Assembly: GCA_026770585.1 (NCBI GenBank)
Contig: MU646325.1
Location: 122,610-159,197 of the forward strand
Source: Baffinella frigidus
Lineage: Eukaryota > Cryptophyceae > Cryptomonadales > Baffinellaceae
Length of the DNA stretch: 36,588 bases
Direction: 5' to 3'
Part shown: positions 29,357 through 36,588 of the stretch, one piece after another
Position numbering within the stretch: the stretch's first letter is position 1
Layout of the letters: each line of letters starts with the position of its first letter
Notes under the pieces: model-generated
Database searches by the model: none
What the model saw: the letters and a program-made list of their open reading frames with translations, nothing else
Told to the model about the DNA's origin: nothing
Made by a program: the position numbers and the translations under genes

Positions 29357-32300
29357 ATGCAGATTTTCGTCGTGCAGGCTTCGGGGCACACCGCCACGCT
29401 CGACTGCAGGTGCGCCGTGATCGCGCTGGGCAGATATTCTGGCGCGCACGCGATGTGTGCAGCTGCGCCTCGCTCTCCCGCTGCGTGTGCAGAGCAACGA
29501 CAAGTTTGTTGATTCAGAGCAAATCGCCCTCATCAACGGCGCGGCAAGATTGGTCTGACGAGACTGGGTGGGTGTTGCGCGCAGGGAGGGCGATGGCGTC
29601 GATGGTCTGCTTCATCAGCTCGAAAGCGCGCGCGGTGCGCGCGAGTGGGAGGTGGAGGATGAGAGCGAGCGGAGCAGGTTAGTGTTTGGAGGGTTCCAGC
29701 TGCGGGAGGATGACAAGCGCAGCCTCGAGGAGCTCGGCTTGAAGGAGGGGAGCACTGTCACGGAGCTTCTTTCGGTTCAAGGCGGGGGCGGAGACGGTGG
29801 GACGAAAGCGATCCAGCGGAAATACTTGCAGTCGGTACTCCCATCCTCCCGACCATGCGCGTTAGCCTTCCCGCAACGTTGCCGAAACCCCGAGGATGGG
29901 CGCCAGCAGGATGACGTCCGAGCTCCCGAACAGGTCCAGCTGAAGAAGGTGGATGTGAAGCGCGACATGGAGGAGGAGCTGCGCACCAAGGTCCGCGTTT
30001 GGTCGGGTAGATTCCGGGGTAGATTTGGCAGTTGGTTCAGTCTTGGTGGTACGCGCGTCAAGGTGAGGGAAGGCAACTGCGCTTGGTTCAGAGAGGCAGA
30101 AACACACTGCCTCCCTGTTTCCGCAGCGGTGTGGCCTGCACCAAGGTCCTCCTTTGGTCGGGTAGATTCGGGCGTCTCTGGGGTTGCGCGGGTTTGGCGG
30201 GGCGGGATGCAACACCGCACTCTCACGCTCGATGATGCACCCTATAGGGTCCTGGTTCTCTCGCGAAGCTTCACTGTTTTCGTAGCAGTGCAGCCTTTTT
30301 TTTATAGACACGCCACCGACCAACCAACCGTATGAAACACGCTGAACCCTGCGCCCTCCTCTCTATCTCTCCCTCTGTCTCTCGCTCTCTCGCTCGCTCT
30401 CGCTCGCTTTCTCTTCCTCAGTCAATCTCACACACCCAGCGCTCCCGATTCCAATGGCACACCTGTGCGGTGTCAGGCAAGGGGGCCCCTCGATCCCCTC
30501 CCCCCCAACCCTCTACCGAAACGCTGAACCCCGCGCCCTCCTCACGCCGCCCTCGCTCGGACAATCACACGACAGAGTTTCTCACCCCGCGCTGCCGATT
30601 TCGGCGCGTGCTCTCTCTCTCTCTCTCTCTCTCGTTCTCTCTTTCTCTCGCTCTCGCTCGCCCTCTGTCTCACCTCGCCCTCCTCACCCCACCAGTGGCA
30701 CAACTGTGCGGTGTCGGGAAAGCCGCTGGTGGCGCCCATCGTCGCGTGCGAGATGGGCTTCATCTTCATCAAGGTGCCCCCCCCCCTCTCTTTCCCATCC
30801 TCTCTCCCCCACGCCCCCCAGGGCCTGAGAACCCTCCCTCTACCCCGTGCAAAGACGCTCGCTCCCTGCGCCCTGTGAAGAGTGGTAGGAGAGTAGGGAG
30901 TGTCTTCCCCCGACCGCCTTGTTCAAAGACATCAACTAAATGTGTTTCATGAGGAGCCCAGATTAACTGAGGCAGCGCTAGGTTTTCGGTGCCTGCCCTC
31001 TGCGGCCATCCGCGGCCTCGTCCCCATAAACCATAGTGTCGAGAGTCTGCAAAAACTGTTTTTTTTCAGTTTGAAAAACGGTGTACGGCAGGCGGAGATT
31101 CTAAAGTCTATCATCTCGACACGTACTTGATGCGGGAATGCGGTCTTGTCAACGCCGGAATTAAGGCTGTTGATCAGCTTCCCCCCGTATGCCTTCGAAC
31201 CCTGAAAATCGGTATTTTTCAGGAGGAGATTCTGAAGTCGATCATCTCGAAGACGCTCCCGGGCGCCTTCTCGCACATCCGGAAGATGAAGGACCTCTTC
31301 GAGCTCAACCTCACGGTTCCGCCCTCTCTCTTCCTTTCTCTCTCTCTGTGTCTATCTCTCGCTCTTGCTCTCGCTCTCGCTCTCGCTCTCGCTCTCGCTC
31401 TCTCGCTCTCTCTCTCTCTCGCTATCTCGCTATCTCGCTCTCTCGCTATCTTTCTCTCTCTGTTCCTCTCACTCGCATTAACCGACTATTCTCGAGTTGA
31501 CATGCTGGGTGTGCGGTACAAATTCGTCAACTTTTGAGCGGAAACTAGCCCGGGGGAAGCAAGTTGGTGAGCCCGAATGGACTGAGACGCTTCCGGGCGC
31601 CTTTTCGGAGGATGAAGGACCTCTTCCACCTCCAACACTCCTCCATTTTGATTGCAACTAAACTACATTTATGGCGCGCCCAATTTTACTCAGGCAGAGC
31701 TAGACATGGCTGAAGCGACGGCTTCCGATTGCAGGAAAACGGCGAGTTCGATAATCAGGAGGCGGTGACGTGGCAAGGCGGCGGCGCCCAGATCGGGACC
31801 AAGGATCGCTATCAGTGCCCCGTCACAGGTCCCCTTCAACCCTTAACCAGAAACCATGAAACATAAAACAATAATAAATAGATAATAAAACATAAACCAT
31901 AAACCATAAGCTTGTTTACTGATAGCATGAACACGCTGTGACGGGGCGCTGATAGCCCCGGCACAGGTCCACACTCGTCCCACAGGATCCCGCACCATAC
32001 ACCATAAAACATCAACCATAAATAGTAAACACTTATACAAAAGCCACACAAGGATCGCTATCTGCCCTGTCACAGGTCTCCTTCAACCCTCAACCATAAA
32101 CCCTAAACCCTAAACTCTCAACCCTAAACTCTCAACCCTAAACCCCAAACCCTAAACCCCCGTGCGTGACTCGCGCCATATGGTGTCTTTGTTGACACAT
32201 GTATGGTGCACCTCCCGTCAACTTCCGCGGCAGTGCAACTTTGCAACACGGTGTGTCTCTGCGTATCCCGGTAGGCCGGAAATAGCCACGCGTTGCATCT

Positions 32301-35300
32301 GATCGCCCCTCCCCCCCCCCCCCCAACCTTCCAGGCCGCAAACAAATGGTTGAAGTTGACGTTGTGTACCCTGGCAGGCCGCCGTTTTGGGGTTAGGGTA
32401 AAACATGGCAAAAGTTGAGCATGTGTACCCCGGCAGGCCGCCCAGCGAACGGGCGCAACAGCTTTGTCGCCCTCCGCCCGTGTGGACACTGCATCTCCGA
32501 CGGCGCTCTCAAGCAGCTCGGGGGGGGGGAGTGCGTCGTGTGCTCCACCCCGTTCGACAAGGTCCCCCCCCCGCCACCCGTAATATGTTTGTCCACACAG
32601 ACTTAACCCCGCCCTCCGGCCGTGCGGACACTGCATTTCGGACGGAGCTCTCAAGCAGCTCGGAGGGGGGGAGTGCGTCGTGTGCTCCACCCCTTTCGAT
32701 AAGGTACCCTATCCCACTGAACACTGTCCCCCTGTGCGGACACTGCATCTCCGACGGGGCTCTCAAGCAGCTCCGGGGGGGGGGGGTGCGTCGTGTGCTC
32801 GACCCCTTTCGACAAGGTTCGCCCGCCATCCTGGACGCTATTTTCCTAAACCCTCACCCCTAGACCCTAAACCCCTAGACACGACCCGCCAACCTGAACC
32901 CCGCACCCCTGAACCCCTGAACCCCGCCACCCTGAAGCCCGCACTCTGCCCGCACCCGCCACCCTGGACCACGCACTCCGCACCCCGCATCCTGAGTCCT
33001 AAACCCCACACCCCGCGCCCTGAACACTGAACACTGAACAGTGAGCACTGGGCACTGAACACTGAACACTACCCTGTGAACACTGAACACTGCACTCTGA
33101 ACCCTGAACCCTGACGTAGTTCATCGCGAGCGTAAGGACGTGGTCTATCACGGGCCTGCCTCGGGAAGAGTGCGCTAAAAGGGGGGGGGGTGCGCTCGAC
33201 TAGAAGAGTGTGAGAGCGCTCAACACCCTTCGCACACCCTTCTCATCGAGCCTTCTCTATTCACTTGCTTGTAATCGAGCGGTGCCTGCTGAGCAGGACA
33301 AGGACATGATTTCGCTGAACCAGACACCCGACAACCTCGTCAAGGCGCGCAAAGCCCTCACGGTCCTCCCCCGCCCCTGAATTTTGGCCCTATTCGATGG
33401 TCTTAGTCAAATTTTGACCCTGGTCACTTTTTGACCACACCGACCAGCGCGAATTGCATCTCTCGTGCGGTGCGCCCTCGTCGACTCGTATACGTCTTTC
33501 CCAGCGAGATGCGTCGGGGAAATGACTAAGCAATGGCGTATATCCCTGGTCCTTCCTAACTGCTGAAACCAACAACGCAGCAGATTTCGCAAATGAGCTA
33601 AGTTGGGATTGGTCGCGTTCGTCCCTCCAGCGCGTGTCTGCCTGGGGAGGGGGCGTGTCTTGTGAGCGAGAGACCCCTGTACTGGGTCCACTCGATTTTT
33701 TTGACACGCACCGCCGTAGGGTGTAGGGTTGTGACTCTTGAACGGTCGGGCAGGATTCGCGGGCAGCGGAAAAGGAAGCACGCGCGGCATCGGCGGCTGA
33801 AGGTTGGCGCCCAACCCTCAACCCTCAACCCTCAACCATGAACACTGAACACTGAACCATGAAATATGAATCACCCTGAACCCTGGACCCTAAACCCATC
33901 CACCCTAAACACCAAACCCTAAACCCTAAACCCTGAACCCTGAATGAACCCTGAACCCTGAACCCTGAACCCTAAAACCTGAACCTAGACCCCTAAACCC
34001 CAAACCCCAAACTCTAAACCCTTAACCCCAAATACGAAACACCACACCCCAAACCCCAAACCCCAAACCCCCCCCAAAAAAAACCAAACCCCAAACCCCA
34101 AACCCCAAACCCCAAACTCCAAACTCCAAACCCCAAACCCCAAATATCCTATATCTCAAACCCCAAACCCTCAAACCAGGCGGGGAGAGCAAGAAACGGA
34201 GCGGGGTCAGCAAGGAGGGGTCAGCAGCCAAAAAGTCTAAACACAAGATCCAGACGCTGATCGGCTAAACCCTAATCCTTAATCCCCAAATCAGAAACCC
34301 TACACCAGGCGGAGAGAGCAAGAAGCGAAGCGGGAATAGCCAGGAAGACTGAGCACATCCAAAAAGGCGAATTTTTCGAAACCCTAATCCTTAACCCCCA
34401 AATCCCTCAGGCGGGGAGAGCAAGAAGCGGAGCGGGATCAGCAAGGAGGAGTCAGCAGCCAAAAAGGCGAAGATCGCAGCTGTTTCATGGCAGGAAATTG
34501 CCCCTAAGATAGCACGCGGATGCAGGCGGGGAGAGCAAGAAGCGAAGATGGATCAGCAACGAGCCTCCGTCAGCAGCCAAGAAGGCTTAACATCCAGTCG
34601 TTAATCCCTAATCTCTAATCTCTAATCCCTAATCCCTAAACCCTAAACTAGGAGGGGAGAGCAAGAAGCGGAGCGGGATCAGCAAGGAGGAGTCAGCAGC
34701 CAAAAAGGCGAAGATCCAGGCGCTGGTCGGCGCTGGCTCCTCGGTACATCTCCCGCCATTGAATACTCGGGAGTTCCCCGCCTGGGAGCGAGATCATGGA
34801 TTGTGGCGAACTTCCGGGGGGGGGTCTCACGGTTGCAGTTCACCACCAGTGGTGAACGAGGCCGTATCCATTCTGCCTTAACTTTCGCAACGTTAATCCT
34901 TGCAAAGCCCAGCTCTCCGTGGTGGTGGTATCTGGTGAATAATTGGTGGTTTCCCCAAATCGTAGCCCCTAACCCCTAACCCCTAACCCCTAACCCCTAG
35001 CCCCTAACCCCAAATCCATAACCCCTCACCCCGAACCCCTAAATAGGTGAACTCGGTAAACGGGGCGCTGGGCAGCACCATCACCAAGTCCAATGGAGTC
35101 AGTGGCAAGCGCAATCATGTTTCATGTGTACCAGGAAATAAAGTTAAGGGAGGGAGCCTCAACTTTAAATTCTGCTGTGTGTCTTGGCATGGTGTCTGCA
35201 GGTCAAGTCGGTGAACGGCGCGCCCTTCCCCCATTTCTGTCATGTGCTGGCAGATGATGCTGGCGACGAAGATGGCGAACACAGATACTTCAGGTCCTTT

Positions 35301-35528
35301 AGGTTCTGTTAACTCCCACCATAGGCGAACACTGGAACTGGTTCTGCAGAAAGGGCATGCTAAGACGAGACGCGCGTGCAGGTGAAATCGGTGAACGGGG
35401 CGCTGAGCAGCAGCATCACCAAGTCCGCGCAGCTTGGCATCGCGGCCCACGCCGCCACGGTACCGATCTTCTTCTCGTCTTCTTTGTTACTCTCGTTACC
35501 GATCCGCGCCAACTCATTCCGCACTTAG
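29357..35528 (+). CDS. RTF2: Rtf2-family protein with N-terminal ubiquitin-like domain
   Basis: Exons: 29357-29409, 29585-29834, 29934-29990, 30696-30773, 31223-31315, 31735-31828, 32437-32561, 33297-33362, 33754-33802, 34652-34743, 35382-35459, with read-through to TAG at 35526 if the last GT is not used. All phases agree, giving about 345 aa to the end of the last exon. Residues 1-85 resemble ubiquitin (MQIFVVQASGHTATLDC; RLVFGGFQLREDDKRSLEEL). The Rtf2 domain follows: GGDGGTKAIQRKYLQ, WHNCAVSGKPLVAPIVACEM, AFSHIRKMKDLFELNLT, DRYQCPVTGRPANGR, RPCGHCISDGALKQ, ECVVCSTPFDK and DMISLNQTPDNL. These carry the Cys/His pattern of the modified RING fold. The tail is Lys/Ser/Ala-rich (GESKKRSGISKEESAAKKAK), like a nuclear localisation region. 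Rtf2 proteins act in replication termination at stalled forks in fission yeast, and plant Rtf2 affects splicing. The true C-terminus is uncertain because the last exons are repeated. Confidence 0.88.
30355..30670 (+). repeat. CT-rich tracts with an exon-start copy between them
   Basis: Two CTCTCG/CTCTCT tracts (30355-30420 and 30610-30670) lie upstream of exon 30696. A decayed copy of that exon's start (TGGCACACCTGTGCGGTGTC) sits at 30455-30474. Confidence 0.85.
31317..31478 (+). repeat. CT/CTCG microsatellite after an Rtf2 exon
   Basis: Begins at the donor of exon 31223-31315 and runs into the dispersed repeat at 31485. A copy of the exon's 3' part follows that repeat. Confidence 0.9.
31485..31592 (+). 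repeat. Dispersed repeat between copies of an Rtf2 exon
   Basis: ACCGACTATTCTCGAGTTGA then GGTACAAATTCGTCAACTTT and TTGGTGAGCCCGAATGGACT. The exon fragment CCGGGCGCCTT...GATGAAGGACCTCTTC occurs before (31258-31300) and after (31590-31630). Confidence 0.8.
32090..32160 (+). repeat. CCCTAAA-type array in an Rtf2 intron
   Basis: ACCCTAAACTCTCAACCC units before a 250-bp stretch leading to exon 32437. A related 31850-31925 tract of AAACCATAAA units precedes it. Confidence 0.8.
32437..32820 (+). repeat. Rtf2 zinc-finger exon in three tandem copies
   Basis: The exon 32437-32561 (GHCISDGALKQLGGGECVVC in its core) is followed by two close copies at about 32610-32702 and 32733-32817. Copy 2 keeps the same peptide and a GT donor (AAG|GTACCC). 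Copy 3 keeps an open frame but changes LGGGEC to LRGGGC and has donor AAG|GTTCGC. Only copy 1 has a clean acceptor (CGGCAG) and the upstream residues GRPANGRNSF expected of Rtf2. The copies could be dead duplicates or mutually exclusive alternatives. Confidence 0.85.
32848..33118 (+). repeat. Degenerate telomere-like CCCTGAAC/CACTGAACA tract
   Basis: AACCCCGCACCCTGAACCC and later GAACACTGAACACTGAACA units fill the intron after the third zinc-finger exon copy. Confidence 0.8.
33808..34175 (+). repeat. Telomere-like array before the Lys/Ser-rich exon copies
   Basis: CCCTCAACCCTCAACC, CCCTGAACCC and CCCCAAACCCCAAACC units, ending TCAAACCAG at the first exon copy. Confidence 0.85.
34175..34743 (+). 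repeat. Five copies of a Lys/Ser-rich Rtf2 exon
   Basis: Copies start near 34180, 34309, 34411, 34526 and 34652, each beginning GGGGAGAGCAAGAAG or a close variant after an AG and encoding GESKKRSGISKEESAAKKAK-like peptide. They are separated by CCCTAATC/CCCTAAA-type filler or short unique spacers. Copy 1 runs into TAA at 34266. Copies 2 and 4 carry changes that break the frame or peptide. The last copy is intact and has a phase-0 GT donor at 34744 that fits the next exon. Confidence 0.8.
34960..35046 (+). repeat. CCCCTAA array abutting an AG
   Basis: AACCCCTAACCCCTAACCCC units ending CCCCTAAATAG directly before the VNSVNGALGS exon copy. Confidence 0.8.
35046..35459 (+). repeat. Three copies of the SVNGALSSSITK exon
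   Basis: Copies at about 35047-35092 (VNSVNGALGSTITKS), 35202-35228 (VKSVNGAP, truncated) and 35382-35459 (VKSVNGALSSSITKSAQLGI and onward), each after an AG. Only the last is full length with a GT donor. Short copies of its 3' edge (GCCCACGMCGCCACGGTACC type) recur downstream at about 35818, 35937, 36028 and 36229. Confidence 0.7.
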
Positions 35529-36588
35529 GCCGACGCCGGAATGGCATTCCGTATGGCATTCCGTATGGCATTCCGTATTACGGAATCCACGCCAAGAGAG
35601 ATTGATAATTTATTGCCAAACAACCAGCGTCAGCGCCGCATGTGCGGCGCATTGTGCCACTTGCTGTACCCCGTGTCGGCCGCTCATACGAGCATTTTCC
35701 AGATGGATTCTAACTCCACCTCCTACTATCCGCGGCAAATGATTGCGTAATTAGGTCGACGCCGGAATGGCATTCCGTGTGGCACTCCGTATGGCATTCC
35801 GTATCACGGAATGGCAGGCCCACGACGCCACGGTACCGATCTTCTTATCTTCTTCTTTATTACTCTCGACACCGATCCACGCCAAATCATTCCGTACTTC
35901 GACGCCGGAGTGGCATTCCGTAGTACGATATGGCAGGCCCATCCAGGGCGATCTTCCTATCCCTAAACCCTACACCCTAACCCCTAACCCCTAGAAGCTG
36001 AAGCCTGCACTTGTCCTCGCGACAAGGCGGCCCACGACAACACGGTACCGATCCACGGTACCGATCCTGGGGCGCGACCTTTTCGAGTGCCAACTAATCA
36101 CTTTCGAGTGCCAACTAATAATAACCTTTTCGAGTGCCAACTGACAAGGGTCCTGCCCGGAAGCAGCCTTCTTCTGGCGTCGACCTGATTACGGAATCAT
36201 TACGGAATAGCATTCGGTAGTACGGAATGGCACACCCACGCCTCCACGGTGCAGGGGTTGCTCGCGAACAGGGACACGCACCGCCCTAGGGTCCATCGGT
36301 AGGGCTAGTCCCGGGCACATGTGATCACTTGAGGGGTTGTGCGCAGCTCGCCATGGCGCCCCACGACTCCCAAGGTATCTAGCGCTGCCTTAGTCAATAT
36401 GGGCTCCTCGTTACATGCATTTAGGACCTCTTTGTGGTGGAGCGTTTGTACGGAGTCTAGGTCGAAATGTATTTCATGAGGAGCCCTGATCCACGCCCTA
36501 ATCCCGATAAGGTATACGCATCCGATGTGCCAAAAGTTGACGACCCACTCCCAGCATCGTCATCTTTTGCCCCCCCCCCCCCCCCCCC
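35529..36588. repeat. Right end: decayed Rtf2 exon edges, short palindromes, foldback remnant
   Basis: This stretch has no convincing gene. It contains repeats of a GGCATTCCGTAT unit (three in tandem at 35539-35580, more at 35767-35810 and 35912). Palindromic ATTCCGTATTACGGAAT sits at 35570-35586. Recurrent copies of the last Rtf2 exon edge are also present. A TTTCGAGTGCCAACTAAT motif repeats three times at 36082-36145. Part of a MITE is at about 36250-36330, and a poly-C run ends the window (36571-36588). Confidence 0.6.

Noticed and set aside
1-36588. tRNA, rRNA or other structured RNA genes
   Set aside because: I found no cloverleaf with a TTC-type arm, no rRNA-like segment and no recognisable small RNA. 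The hairpins seen fit foldback elements.

Overview
This window looks like nuclear DNA of a unicellular eukaryote, most likely a microalga. It has spliceosomal genes with many short exons (about 40-390 bp), GT-AG introns (one probable GC donor), no operons, and dispersed telomere-like DNA of the plant/algal TTTAGGG type. A cryptophyte or similar alga is my best guess, but the sequence does not settle the lineage. Exons were rebuilt by hand from splice sites, reading phase and protein motifs. In all four spliced genes the codon phases agree across nearly every junction.

Layout. (1) Positions 1-5323, minus strand: a coiled-coil protein gene running off the left edge. (2) 5666-13718, plus strand: a second coiled-coil protein gene, divergent from the first. 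(3) 13719-19260: a gene-poor stretch with many small foldback elements (MITE-like), a possible minus-strand reading frame (15216-15884), an AT-richer island with a small reading frame, and a poly-C run ending in a 75-base assembly gap. (4) 19699-28990, minus strand: a complete 13-exon gene for a PP2C-family protein phosphatase of about 533 aa, whose first exon carries a PYM-like (Mago-binding) motif and an acidic serine tract. (5) 29357 to about 35528, plus strand: a gene for an Rtf2-family protein with an N-terminal ubiquitin-like domain. It is divergent from the phosphatase gene, with 366 bp between the start codons. The remaining right end holds decayed copies of the last Rtf2 exons mixed with small palindromes.

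The most striking thing is how the introns are built. In all four genes the introns contain decayed copies of the neighbouring exon edge. A piece matching the start of the exon lies upstream of it and a piece matching its end lies downstream. Filler separates each copy from the intact exon: telomere-like repeats, CT/GA microsatellites, minisatellites, MITEs, or a dispersed repeat of about 110-150 bp. Some exons are copied whole, such as the Rtf2 zinc-finger exon (three copies) and a Lys/Ser-rich exon (five copies). Telomere-like DNA next to 3' splice sites is almost always in the CCCTAAA orientation on the sense strand of the gene, in genes on both strands, where it could serve as branch point and pyrimidine tract. 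The two best recognised genes encode proteins whose families touch on RNA processing: PYM acts on the exon junction complex, and Rtf2 has been linked to replication termination and splicing.
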